A stretch of DNA of 53,962 nt from Streptomyces albospinus (GTDB taxonomy: Bacteria > Actinomycetota > Actinomycetes > Streptomycetales > Streptomycetaceae), in assembly GCF_014648695.1 (NCBI RefSeq), contig NZ_BMRP01000041.1:1-53962 (forward strand), given 5' to 3'. This document shows positions 7,996 to 16,378 of this stretch, in pieces. Position 1 is the stretch's first letter; every line of letters starts with the position of its first letter. A model generated the notes under the pieces. It saw only the letters and a list, made by a program, of their open reading frames with translations, ran no database searches and was not told the DNA's origin. The translations under genes were made by a program, and so were the position numbers.

Positions 7996-8304
7996 TCAGC
8001 CCACGCAGCTGGGCGCGACCATGCCGTCACTGCCCGTATGGACGTAGGTGTCGGAGATGTACTCACCGGGTGCGATGTTGTCCCAGATGTCGGAGGTGCC
8101 GTACGGGCCGCTGACCCACTGGCCGTGCTGCTGGCAGCGGATCTCGACCTGGGCGCCCGCCGCCAGCCGCCGCACGACCGGGCTGTCGGTGCCGGGGCCC
8201 TGGCGGACATTGACGTGGTAACCCGGCGCGATCGGATACGTCACGCCGCCGGCGAGGGCCTCGCCGACCGGCTCGGCATAGCCCTGGAAGTCCTGTGTGC
8301 TCAT
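7996..8304 (-). CDS. Small SH3-like domain protein
   Basis: A 102-residue protein whose core (PGYHVNVRQGPGTDSPVVRRLAAGAQVEIRC in part) matches the bacterial SH3 (SH3b) pattern NVRxGPGTxSxVV, a fold that usually binds peptidoglycan or mediates protein contacts. Two Cys residues near 57 and 100 could form a disulfide. No signal peptide is seen, although the family is normally extracellular. The ATG follows GGGGGGAAC. It is divergent from the Ser/Thr kinase gene, with an inverted repeat in the shared intergenic region. Confidence 0.7.
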   Translation of the reverse strand: MSTQDFQGYAEPVGEALAGGVTYPIAPGYHVNVRQGPGTDSPVVRRLAAGAQVEIRCQQHGQWVSGPYGTSDIWDNIAPGEYISDTYVHTGSDGMVAPSCVG

Positions 8305-8438
8305 TCCGTGTTCCCCCCGTTGATGGATGTTGTTGGCGGATCCGGTGACGGTTCCGGTGACAGTTCCCGTGCCGGATACCGCTGCCTGCCGTTTGACCGG
8401 TAGTCATTCGGCAACCGCACGGCGCACGCTAGCAAGCC

Positions 8439-8459
8439 TTGTTCGTCTCGTACGAACAA
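8439..8459. promoter_or_regulatory. Perfect inverted repeat TTGTTCGT-N5-ACGAACAA
   Basis: TTGTTCGT (8439-8446) and ACGAACAA (8452-8459) are perfect 8-bp complements around CTCGT. The repeat lies between the divergent SH3-like and kinase genes, about 65 bp before the kinase start. Placement and symmetry suggest a dimeric repressor or activator site; which family binds is unknown. Confidence 0.55.
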
Positions 8460-8524
8460 TCGACTAGGCTCCGCGCGTCGCACCTGCGACCTGATGTGCT
8501 GGGGAATGACTCGGGGGTGGAACG

Positions 8525-10930
8525 ATGCCGCCGCTGCGCGATTCCGGGATCGACCCGGAAGCGGAGCGTCCGGAATACGCCGGGCAATACCGCCTGGAGA
8601 CGCGGCTGGGCGCCGGTGGAATGGGCGTGGTCCACCTGGCCCGCTCGTCCTCCGGGCTGCTGCTCGCGGTCAAGGTCATTCACGCCGAATTCGCCCAGGA
8701 CCCGGAATTCCGGGGGCGGTTCAGGCAGGAAGTGACCGCCGCCCGGCGGGTCAGCGGGGCCTTCACGGCACCGGTCGTGGACGCCGATCCGGAGGCCGAA
8801 CGGCCCTGGATGGCCACCCTGCACATTCCCGGCCCGACCCTTTCCGATCATGTGAAGCGGAATGGCCCGATGGCCCCCGTCGAGGTTCGCCGACTGGCCG
8901 CGGGGCTCGCCGAGGCACTGCGCGACATCCATCGCGCGGGCGTCGTCCACCGCGATCTCAAACCGGGAAATGTGCTGCTGGCCGCCGATGGCCCGAAAGT
9001 CATCGATTTCGGTATTTCGCGTCCTTCGGACAGTGAAATGCGCACCGAGACCGGCAAGTTGATCGGTACGCCGCCCTTCATGGCGCCCGAGCAGTTCCAG
9101 CGCCCGCGCGAGGTGGGCCCGGCGGCCGATGTGTTCGCGCTCGGGTCGGTGCTGGTGCACGCCGCCACGGGGCGCGGCCCGTTCGACTCGGAGAGCCCGT
9201 ATCTCGTCGCGTACCAGGTGGTGCACGACGACGCGGACCTGTCCGGCGTACCGGAGGAGTTGGTTCCGCTCGTCGAGGGCTGCCTGGCGAAGGATCCGGC
9301 CGACCGCCCGACACCGGGCGCGCTGATGGAACTGCTGCGCACGGACGCCCCGGTGACGGTTCCCACGGCGCTCCCGGTCCCGCCCCCCGACACCGGCGCG
9401 AATACGGAGAGAGGCACGAACAGCGGCGCGGACGCGTCGGCATCCGCGTCCTCGTCCACGGCCGCAGCCGCAGCCGCCGGCACGGGCGCCCGAATACCCG
9501 GCCAGCGGCAGCCCGTTCGCGACGCGTCCACCCCGCCGCGGGCCGAAGCCACACACGTACGGGCCCGCACGCCGGAACTCCCCGCCGCCCCCGAGCCGCC
9601 CCGTAAGACCGCGACAGTCCGTGAGACCACCCCGTCCCACACCCCGGCCCCACCCGCCGACACCGCCGACACCGGCGAGTCCGCCCCCGCCCGGCCCGGC
9701 CGCCCCCGCCGCCGCCTCATCTGGGCCGCCCTGGCGCTGGCCGTCACCGCCGTCGGCGCGGTCGCCGGCGTCCGGGCCCTCACCGCCACCGACGCCGACA
9801 CCGACCCGGCCCTCCAGACCCGCGCCCAGAACTCCCCGCGCACCGCCTTCCACCCCTGGCGGACCACGCTCGTCAAGCGCCCCGTGGGCTACGCCGCCGA
9901 GATGCCGTTCTGCACGTCCGGCGCCGGCGGCCTCTTCTGCGGGCAGTCCGGGCTGCTCGCCGCCCGTATCGACCCGGACACCGGCACGGCGGCCTGGCAG
10001 CACAAGGGCGACACCACGCACAAGCCCGCCGCCTCCCCCACCGCACCGGTCCTCTCCGGCGGCCTGCTCTACGTCTTCTCCCCCGACGCCAGGCAGCTGC
10101 TGGCACTCGACCCGTCCGCGCACGGCAAGGGCGCCACCCGCTGGACCAAGGACGTCTCGTCCTACCAGGGCGGCGCCGCCGTCGTGGGCGACCGCATCCT
10201 GCTGTCCTCAGGGGACGGCACGGTCACCGCCCTGGACAGCACCACCCACCAGGAGCGCTGGCGCACACGCTTCCCCGGGCACCGGCTGCCCCTCTTCACC
10301 GCCTACGGCGACCCGCACACCGCCTACGCCGCGGAGGCCGCCCCCGACAGCCGCACCCCGACCACCCAGGTCACCGCCATCAACCCCTCCGACGGCACCA
10401 TCCACTGGTCCCGCCGCCTCCCCGGTTCCCTCGCCCTCGCCGGAACCGGTTCCTCCGGTGCGCTCTACCTGACCGCCACCGACCCCACCTTCGTCAACTC
10501 CACCACCGGCGTGGTCCGTTACGACCCCGGCACCCGGCAGGTCCGCACGCTCCCGCTCGCCGCACCGCTGCGCGGGGTGGCCGCCGTCGTCCGCGGCGAA
10601 ACGGTCTACCTCCTGGCCGAGGGCGGCGCCCTCCAGGCCGTCGGCGCACGCACCTGGGACACCGAGACCTCGGTCAGCCGCGGCTCGGCCCCGATAGTCA
10701 GCGGCGACCGCCTCTACTTCACCGCCGCCGACGGCCGCCTGATCGCCGTCGACACCACCTCCGGCGCGCTCCTCGGCCAGACCCCGCCCCGCCTGGCCGC
10801 CGCCCGCCACAACGGCTTCCTCCAGGCCCTGCCCGCCCCCAGCCTCGACACCGACCGCAACCGCATCTACGCGGCCTCCCCCGACGGCACGGTCTTCGGC
10901 GTACCGACGACGGACCCACGGCGGTGGTGA
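8525..10930 (+). CDS. Membrane Ser/Thr protein kinase with PQQ-type beta-propeller sensor
   Basis: An 801-residue receptor-like kinase. The kinase domain spans about residues 22-285, with the Gly loop GAGGMG (29-34), catalytic Lys50, the HRDLKPGN loop (142-149) and DFG starting at Asp161. A long Ala/Pro-rich juxtamembrane segment leads to one transmembrane helix (about 398-416). The extracytoplasmic part has repeated beta-propeller blades (for example LLAARIDPDTGTAAWQHKGD and similar), the PQQ/quinoprotein-like fold found in several Streptomyces kinases, probably the ligand sensor. The ATG follows GGGGTGG. Ligand and substrates are unknown. Confidence 0.9.
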   Translation: MPPLRDSGIDPEAERPEYAGQYRLETRLGAGGMGVVHLARSSSGLLLAVKVIHAEFAQDPEFRGRFRQEVTAARRVSGAFTAPVVDADPEAERPWMATLHIPGPTLSDHVKRNGPMAPVEVRRLAAGLAEALRDIHRAGVVHRDLKPGNVLLAADGPKVIDFGISRPSDSEMRTETGKLIGTPPFMAPEQFQRPREVGPAADVFALGSVLVHAATGRGPFDSESPYLVAYQVVHDDADLSGVPEELVPLVEGCLAKDPADRPTPGALMELLRTDAPVTVPTALPVPPPDTGANTERGTNSGADASASASSSTAAAAAAGTGARIPGQRQPVRDASTPPRAEATHVRARTPELPAAPEPPRKTATVRETTPSHTPAPPADTADTGESAPARPGRPRRRLIWAALALAVTAVGAVAGVRALTATDADTDPALQTRAQNSPRTAFHPWRTTLVKRPVGYAAEMPFCTSGAGGLFCGQSGLLAARIDPDTGTAAWQHKGDTTHKPAASPTAPVLSGGLLYVFSPDARQLLALDPSAHGKGATRWTKDVSSYQGGAAVVGDRILLSSGDGTVTALDSTTHQERWRTRFPGHRLPLFTAYGDPHTAYAAEAAPDSRTPTTQVTAINPSDGTIHWSRRLPGSLALAGTGSSGALYLTATDPTFVNSTTGVVRYDPGTRQVRTLPLAAPLRGVAAVVRGETVYLLAEGGALQAVGARTWDTETSVSRGSAPIVSGDRLYFTAADGRLIAVDTTSGALLGQTPPRLAAARHNGFLQALPAPSLDTDRNRIYAASPDGTVFGVPTTDPRRW

Positions 10931-11091
10931 CCGGCCGCCCCGCTCTCCGCGTGACACGCGCAGCAGCACACCTCCCGCCGGACCCCGGGAACCACGACCG
11001 CCTCGACGGTGCCCTGGGTGCACTGGGCATGGCGCCCCGTGTGACACATCGGTGAGATGTACCCGGGCGTGCGATGCCGCGGTAGCCGCAT
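10867..11091 (-). CDS. Small Cys-rich hypothetical protein
   Basis: A 74-codon frame whose middle reads CHTGRHAQC...EVCCCACH, with four clustered Cys and flanking His that could bind a metal. The ATG at 11091 begins two bases after the TGA of the preceding 68-residue gene and has GGAG eight bases upstream, which suggests translational coupling; an internal ATG at 11049 is an alternative. The last 64 bp run antisense to the end of the kinase gene. I do not recognise the family, and spurious translation is possible. In the paralogous locus at 35 kb the same slot holds an HATPase gene. Confidence 0.45.
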   Translation of the reverse strand: MRLPRHRTPGYISPMCHTGRHAQCTQGTVEAVVVPGVRREVCCCACHAESGAAGHHRRGSVVGTPKTVPSGEAA

Positions 11092-11093
11092 GA

Positions 11094-11300
11094 TCAGCGC
11101 TCCATCCCCGTCAGGGCGGCGGCCAGCTTCCGCGCGGTCTGCGGGTTGCAGCGCCCCAACTCGACGAGCGGAAGCGACCGTTGGCCGCTGTACGTCACTG
11201 GGTCGAGGCCTAGCGACGGCAGCACGATGCCGTTCCGCTTCAGCGCGTCGGCCAGCTCGTCGAGCGCCGCTTCCGCCTCGGCGGCCTTCTCCGTCGTCAT
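11094..11300 (-). CDS. Small helical protein of a WhiJ-type locus (first copy)
   Basis: A 68-residue protein with an Ala/Glu-rich N-terminal helix, a central LPSLGLDP motif and a C-terminal LVELGRCNPQTARKLAAAL segment. The same pattern occurs in the 64-residue protein at 35343-35537 (LPSLGVDM, VALGNCNMATARRLAEVL), so the two are paralogs. Both are divergent from a helix-turn-helix gene followed by a DUF397 gene. The ATG at 11300 is preceded by GGAGCACCCCC. The function is unknown; small partners of this kind may be regulators or antitoxin-like proteins in WhiJ-type loci. Confidence 0.75.
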   Translation of the reverse strand: MTTEKAAEAEAALDELADALKRNGIVLPSLGLDPVTYSGQRSLPLVELGRCNPQTARKLAAALTGMER

Positions 11301-11469
11301 GGGGGTGCTCCTTCTGCCGTTTGCCTGCCTGACGCGCCGGAACGTGACTACGGTGGGTGTTCCGGCCGTCACGAGAATGGCACCGGAAGTGGGCATAGGA
11401 CCCGTTTTGCGGGGCGTACTTCTGCGCCCTGAGTCCATTAGTTCAACACCTTCCACGCAGGAGGTCGCC

Positions 11470-12312
11470 GTGCCGCCGAGAAGGGTCGTCACCGGTCGAA
11501 GTCAGGAGCCGCGCCGACGGTTCGCGGAAGAGTTGCGGTTACTACGCAGGCAGCGAGGGGAGAGCCTGCGGCAGCTCGGCCAGGCGCTGGGCTGGGACGC
11601 GTCCCTGTTCGGCAAGATGGAGAACGGGCAGACGATCGGCGGCCCGGAGGTCGCCGAGGCACTTGATCAGCACTACGGGACGGCTGGACTGCTGCTGACG
11701 CTCTGGGAGTTGGCAGCGGGGGACCCGACGCAGTTCAAGGAGCGGTACCGGCGTTACATGACGCTGGAGCAGGAAGCGGCGAGTCTTTGGCATTACGCCG
11801 TCGCCAACCTGCCCGGTGTGTTTCAGGCGGAAGGCTACGCACGTGCCTTGCTCGCGGCGGGTGGCCTGGATGGGGAGGAGCTGACGCGGCAGGTCGAAGC
11901 GCGCATGGGGCGGCGCGAGGTGCTGATGGGCGACGACGCGCCGCCGTTCCGCACGATCCTGTCCGAGGCCGTGCTGCGTACCCCGCTGGGGGATACCAAC
12001 GAGTGGCGGAAACAACTCGAAAACCTGGTGAGCATGCGTGAGCGCAAGAACGTTGTCATTCAGGTGCTGCCGCAGACCGCCGGGCTCCATGCCCTGACCA
12101 ACACCGACACCATGTTCCTGCGCGGCGCGGACGGTCGCACCGTGGCGTGGGTGGAGACCGGGTATTCAGGCGAACTCGTCCAGGAAACGGCTTCAGTTGA
12201 ACGTCTGCAACATGCGTACGATGCGGTGCGTGACCTGGCATTGAGCCCGGCCGACTCGCAGAAGTTCATCATTCAGACGTTGGAGGAAGTGCCGTGCGAT
12301 CCATCGACCTGA
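11470..12312 (+). CDS. WhiJ-type helix-turn-helix regulator (first copy, TTA codon)
   Basis: A 280-residue XRE-type DNA-binding protein. The helix-turn-helix lies near residues 18-65 (RRQRGESLRQLGQALGWDASLFGKMENG in part); the rest matches the DUF5753-type ligand/effector domain seen in Streptomyces WhiJ paralogs, with ALLxxG, MxRRexL and VxVLP-like segments. The GTG at 11470 follows GGAGG at 6 nt, so the longer open frame upstream is rejected. Residue 24 is encoded by TTA (11539-11541), so translation should depend on the bldA leucyl-tRNA. Its 3' end overlaps the DUF397 gene by 19 bp. Likely role is control of development or secondary metabolism, by analogy. Confidence 0.85.
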   Translation: MPPRRVVTGRSQEPRRRFAEELRLLRRQRGESLRQLGQALGWDASLFGKMENGQTIGGPEVAEALDQHYGTAGLLLTLWELAAGDPTQFKERYRRYMTLEQEAASLWHYAVANLPGVFQAEGYARALLAAGGLDGEELTRQVEARMGRREVLMGDDAPPFRTILSEAVLRTPLGDTNEWRKQLENLVSMRERKNVVIQVLPQTAGLHALTNTDTMFLRGADGRTVAWVETGYSGELVQETASVERLQHAYDAVRDLALSPADSQKFIIQTLEEVPCDPST

Positions 12313-12578
12313 GCGCTGTCACTTGGCGCAAGAGCTCGTACAGCAACCAGGACGGGGGAGCGTGCATCGAGGTTTCCCACGACTTCCTCGCCAACGCCAC
12401 CTGGCGCAAGTCCAGTTACAGCAACCAAGACGGCGGCCAGTGCATCGAGGTCGCCGACAACGTCCCCGCCCTCGTCCCCGTCCGTGACAGCAAGGACCCC
12501 CAGGGCCCTGCGCTCGTCTTCGAAGCGGCGGCCTGGGGGTCCTTCGTCGCCGGCGTCAAGGCGCTCCCACTCCCGTAG
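12294..12578 (+). CDS. DUF397 protein with duplicated core motif (first copy)
   Basis: A 94-residue protein made mainly of two near-identical copies of the DUF397 core, TWRKSSYSNQDGG followed by CIEV, then the usual VPVRDSKDPQGPALVF and W-x-x-F ending. Most DUF397 proteins have one core. The GTG at 12294 follows GGAGGAAG and lies inside the end of the HTH gene, so the pair is translationally coupled. DUF397 proteins are small partners of WhiJ-type HTH proteins; a modulating or antitoxin-like role has been proposed but is not visible in the sequence. Confidence 0.9.
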   Translation: MRSIDLSAVTWRKSSYSNQDGGACIEVSHDFLANATWRKSSYSNQDGGQCIEVADNVPALVPVRDSKDPQGPALVFEAAAWGSFVAGVKALPLP

Positions 12579-12601
12579 GGCTCCTCGGGACGTTACGGGC
12601 G

Positions 12602-13504
12602 TTACGGGTTCGGGGTCACCTCGAAACCCGCGCCGTAGATGTCGTGCTTGGGGTCGGCGGCCTCGCGGGTGCGCAGGTCGGCCAGGATGTTCGCCGAGCT
12701 GGTGTAGTTGAAGGGCGGCAACTGGAGGGTGATCGCCTTGGTGATTCCGGCCCAGGGGCCGGCCGCCTGGAACTTGTTGGCCTGGGACGGGAGATCGGTT
12801 CCCGGCACGTGCCAGATGACCGGGCCGCCCGAGTCGCCGGGCTTGTTCACGGCCGGTGCCCGGTAGATGCCGTTGTCGTTGTTCATGACGGTGCCGTACC
12901 AGACACCCGTCTGCCCCGACGTGATGATCTCGTTGTTGCCGGTCGTCAGCAGGCGCTCGGTGTCGAGGGCGGGCTTCATGGCGTTCGGACTGACCGGCCC
13001 CTTGGGGTACTTCAGTACTCCGGTCTGCTTGAGGTACGGCCCCTGCGAGGAGAGCGTCACCGTCGGAAGCAGCTCGATGACCATGTAGTCCTTGGTGGCA
13101 TGGCCCGTCTGCGAACCCTCGGGGTCCTTGAAGTAGCGGACATAGCCGATCGGGCCGAACTTCGCGTCGTTCCGGTCGACGACCGGGATGATGTCGTCCG
13201 GGATCTCGTGGTCGGCGTACTTCCCGGACTTGTCGCGGATGCAGTGGCCGGCCGAGATGGCTATCTTGCGCTGGTGGTCGTCGGTTCCCACGGCCCCGAT
13301 GGTGCAGAAGAGGTCGGTCGAGTTCGGGGGGAACGCGATCTGCATGCCGTTGTAGACGCGTTTGGTCTGCTGGGCATGGCCGGCGGGCGCGGCGGCGTGT
13401 GCGGTGGCCGCGGCGGCGCCCAGGGAGCCGGTGAGCGCCAGGGCCGCTACGAGGCCCGGTAATGCCCTGATCTTCCCAGTCTTCTTCCTGGTCTTCCCGA
13501 TCAC
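12602..13504 (-). CDS. Secreted trypsin-like serine protease
   Basis: A 300-residue exported protease. A basic n-region (GKTRKKTGK), a hydrophobic core and an AHA-A cleavage site make a clear Sec signal peptide of about 40 residues. The catalytic triad can be read as His in ISAGHCI, Asp in TKDYMVIE and Ser in PGDSGGPVI, the chymotrypsin-like (S1) arrangement, with Cys pairs that may form disulfides. The GTG at 13504 follows GGAAAGGAA, which is preferred over the upstream ATG. It stands alone, convergent with the DUF397 gene and downstream of the ilvD terminator. Confidence 0.85.
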   Translation of the reverse strand: MIGKTRKKTGKIRALPGLVAALALTGSLGAAAATAHAAAPAGHAQQTKRVYNGMQIAFPPNSTDLFCTIGAVGTDDHQRKIAISAGHCIRDKSGKYADHEIPDDIIPVVDRNDAKFGPIGYVRYFKDPEGSQTGHATKDYMVIELLPTVTLSSQGPYLKQTGVLKYPKGPVSPNAMKPALDTERLLTTGNNEIITSGQTGVWYGTVMNNDNGIYRAPAVNKPGDSGGPVIWHVPGTDLPSQANKFQAAGPWAGITKAITLQLPPFNYTSSANILADLRTREAADPKHDIYGAGFEVTPNP

Positions 13505-13612
13505 GTGTCGTTCCTTTCCTGCTGGCGTCTTGCTGGCGGAGGGCCCGCCGGCATCCTGAACGGCCCGCATGAAAGACCGATGTAATCGGCGTGATGGAGG
13601 TACTGCGGCGCG

Positions 13613-13653
13613 AAGGGCCCCGTCCGCCGGAGGTCACGGCGGACGGGGCCCTT
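13613..13653 (-). terminator. Terminator of ilvD
   Basis: A perfect 16-bp stem (13613-13628 with 13638-13653) and a nine-base loop lies 26 bp past the ilvD stop. Its arms begin AAGGGCCCCGTCC. On the minus strand the end reads CCCTTCGCG, so there is only a short T run. Confidence 0.85.
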
Positions 13654-13678
13654 ACGGCATGGGGCACGGCCCCGGGGC

Positions 13679-15529
13679 TCAGCCCAGCTGGTTCACATCC
13701 CGTACCGCTCCCTTGTCCGCGCTGGTCGCCATGGCCGCGTACGCGCGCAGGGCCGCCGAGACCTTGCGGTCGCGGTTCTTCGGGGCGTAGACGCCGCCGA
13801 GGGCCTCCCGGCGGGCGGCCAACTCCTCGTCGCTGACCAGGAGTTCGATGGAGCGGTTGGGGATGTCGATGCGGATGCGGTCGCCGTCCTCGACGAGGGC
13901 GATCGTGCCGCCGGAGGCCGCCTCGGGAGAGGCGTGGCCGATGGAGAGGCCGGAGGTGCCGCCGGAGAAGCGGCCGTCGGTGACCAGGGCGCACGCCTTG
14001 CCCAGGCCGCGGCCCTTGAGGAAGGACGTCGGGTAGAGCATCTCCTGCATGCCGGGGCCGCCCTTGGGGCCCTCGTAGCGGATGACGACGACGTCGCCTT
14101 CCTTGATCTGCTTGGTGAGGATCTTGTCGACGGCCTCGTCCTGGGACTCGCAGACCACCGCCGGGCCCTCGAAGGTCCAGATGGACTCGTCGACGCCGGC
14201 GGTCTTCACCACGCAGCCGTCGACCGCGATGTTGCCCTTGAGGACGGCCAGGCCGCCGTCCTTGGAGTAGGCGTGCTCGGTGGAGCGGATGCAGCCGCCC
14301 TCCGCGTCCACGTCCAGCGTGTCCCAGCGCTCGGACTGGGAGAAGGCGGTGGCCGAGCGCTTGCAGCCGGGGGCCGCGTGCCACAGCTCGACGGCCTCGG
14401 CGGACGGCGAACCGCCGCGCACGTCCCAGGTCTTGAGCCACTCGGCGAGGGTGGCGGAGTGGACCGAGTGGACGTCCTCGTTGAGCATGCCGCCGCGGTA
14501 GAGCTCGCCGAGGATCGCGGGGATGCCGCCGGCGCGGTGCACGTCCTCCATGTAGTACGTGCCGCCGGGGGCGACGTTCGGGGCGACCTTGGCCAGGCAC
14601 GGGACGCGGCGGGAGACCGCGTCGATGTCCTTGAGGTCGTAGTCGAGTCCGGCCTCCTGGGCGGCGGCCAGGAGGTGCAGGATCGTGTTCGTCGAGCCGC
14701 CCATGGCGATGTCGAGGGCCATGGCGTTCTCGAAGGCGGCGCGGGTGGCGATGTTGCGCGGCAGGACGGACTCGTCGCCGTCCTCGTAGTAGCGCTTGGT
14801 GACCTCGACGACCGTGCGGCCGGCGTTCTCGTAGAGCGCGCGGCGGGCGGTGTGGGTGGCGAGGACCGAGCCGTTGCCGGGGAGGCTCAGGCCCATGGCC
14901 TCGGTCAGGCAGTTCATGGAGTTGGCGGTGAACATGCCGGAACAGGAACCGCAGGTGGGACAGGCGTTCTCCTCGATGCGGAGGACGTCCTCGTCGGAGA
15001 CGCTGTCGTTGACCGAGTCGACGATGGCGTTGATCAGGTCGAGCTTGCGGACCGTGCCGTCGACCAGGGTGGCCTGGCCGGCCTCCATCGGGCCGCCGGA
15101 GACGAAGACCACCGGGATGTTCAGGCGCATCGCGGCCATCAGCATGCCGGGGGTGATCTTGTCGCAGTTGGAGATGCAGATCAGCGCGTCGGCGCAGTGC
15201 GCCTCGACCATGTACTCCACCGAGTCCGCGATCAGGTCGCGGGAGGGCAGGGAGTACAGCATGCCGCCGTGGCCCATGGCGATGCCGTCGTCGACCGCGA
15301 TGGTGTTGAACTCGCGGGGGACGGCGCCCGCGGCCCGGATGGCGTCGGAGACGATCCGGCCGACCGGGGCGAGGTGGGTGTGGCCGGGCACGAACTCCGT
15401 GAAGGAGTTGGCGACCGCGATGATCGGCTTACCGATGTCCTCGCTCGCTACGCCCGAGGCCCGCATAAGGGCGCGGGCGCCCGCCATGTTGCGGCCATGG
15501 GTAACGGTGCGGGACCTCAGCTCGGGCAC
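13679..15529 (-). CDS. ilvD: Dihydroxy-acid dehydratase
   Basis: The 616-residue Fe-S dehydratase that converts 2,3-dihydroxy acids to 2-keto acids in isoleucine and valine biosynthesis. Family motifs are present: SNCDKITPGM and CPTCGSCSGMFTANSM, which carry cluster-ligating Cys, and the C-terminal GxxGxxSIGHASPEA-type region. I chose the GTG at 15529 (PELRSRTVTHGRNMAG) because GGGAGTG lies at good spacing before it; a GTG at 15538 would be three codons longer but sits on that same site. It is a single-gene unit with its own strong terminator. Confidence 0.95.
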   Translation of the reverse strand: MPELRSRTVTHGRNMAGARALMRASGVASEDIGKPIIAVANSFTEFVPGHTHLAPVGRIVSDAIRAAGAVPREFNTIAVDDGIAMGHGGMLYSLPSRDLIADSVEYMVEAHCADALICISNCDKITPGMLMAAMRLNIPVVFVSGGPMEAGQATLVDGTVRKLDLINAIVDSVNDSVSDEDVLRIEENACPTCGSCSGMFTANSMNCLTEAMGLSLPGNGSVLATHTARRALYENAGRTVVEVTKRYYEDGDESVLPRNIATRAAFENAMALDIAMGGSTNTILHLLAAAQEAGLDYDLKDIDAVSRRVPCLAKVAPNVAPGGTYYMEDVHRAGGIPAILGELYRGGMLNEDVHSVHSATLAEWLKTWDVRGGSPSAEAVELWHAAPGCKRSATAFSQSERWDTLDVDAEGGCIRSTEHAYSKDGGLAVLKGNIAVDGCVVKTAGVDESIWTFEGPAVVCESQDEAVDKILTKQIKEGDVVVIRYEGPKGGPGMQEMLYPTSFLKGRGLGKACALVTDGRFSGGTSGLSIGHASPEAASGGTIALVEDGDRIRIDIPNRSIELLVSDEELAARREALGGVYAPKNRDRKVSAALRAYAAMATSADKGAVRDVNQLG

Positions 15530-15694
15530 GATGGTCACTCCCTCGGGATACGTACGTACGGCAGTGGCGCCATACAGCAGCTGATCCCGAGATTACGCTC
15601 TTGATCCAAGATCCGGACGCTCACGCCGGTATGTGAGATGCCCGACCGGAGTGCGGACAGCGGAGCCGACGGCGGCGGTGCGCCCCCGCCCGTC

Positions 15695-16378
15695 CTACGG
15701 CTGGGTCAGGTACCGCTGGAGCGTCGGGGCGACCATCGCCACGATCTCCTCCAGGTCCGCGGACGCCATCGGCTCCATCTTGACGACGTACCGCAGCATG
15801 GCGATCCCGATGAGCTGGCTCGCCGCCAGCTGGACCCTGAACTCCGGGTCGGGGACGTGCAGTTCGCCCGCGACCCGATGGAGCAGCCGGCGTTCGACCA
15901 GCCCGCGCAGTACCGCCGCCGCGGTGTCGTTGGTCACCGCCGAGCGCATGATCGCCAGCAGCGCCGGCCGGCTGACCGGGTTCTCCCAGACGCCGAACAT
16001 GAAGCGGGCCATCCGCTCGCCCACGCCCGCCTCGTCGCCGCCCGCTACGGCGTCCGGCATGGTCAGCGCGGGCGCGAAGGACAGCTCGATGGCCGCCGCG
16101 AAGACCTGCTCCTTGGTGCCGAAGTAGTGGTGCACCAGCGCCGCGTCCACCCCGGCCGCCTTGCCGATGCCGCGGACCGAGGTCTTGTCGTAGCCGCGCT
16201 CGGCGAACTCCGTACGGGCCGCGGCGAGGATCTGCTCCCGGGTGCCGGGCCCCTCGGCCGCCTCGGTACGGGCCGGGCGGCCCCGGCGGCGGCGCGGGGC
16301 GGAGTCCGTGGTGTCCGTGGGGTCCGTGGTGTCCCCGCTCGCCCGTCCGGAATCGTGCGCGCGCCCGGAACCGGTCAC
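15695..16378 (-). CDS. TetR-family transcriptional regulator
   Basis: A 227-residue regulator. After a polar, Asp/Thr-rich leader of about 30 residues, the helix-turn-helix is at about residues 45-90 (REQILAAARTEF, TSVRGIGKAAGVDAALVHHYFGTKEQVFAAAI in part). The C-terminal domain is of the common TetR_C type. Its GTG start overlaps the TGA of the upstream sugar-phosphate isomerase-like gene (GTGA), so the two are coupled and may be functionally linked. No ligand can be inferred. Confidence 0.9.
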   Translation of the reverse strand: MTGSGRAHDSGRASGDTTDPTDTTDSAPRRRRGRPARTEAAEGPGTREQILAAARTEFAERGYDKTSVRGIGKAAGVDAALVHHYFGTKEQVFAAAIELSFAPALTMPDAVAGGDEAGVGERMARFMFGVWENPVSRPALLAIMRSAVTNDTAAAVLRGLVERRLLHRVAGELHVPDPEFRVQLAASQLIGIAMLRYVVKMEPMASADLEEIVAMVAPTLQRYLTQP

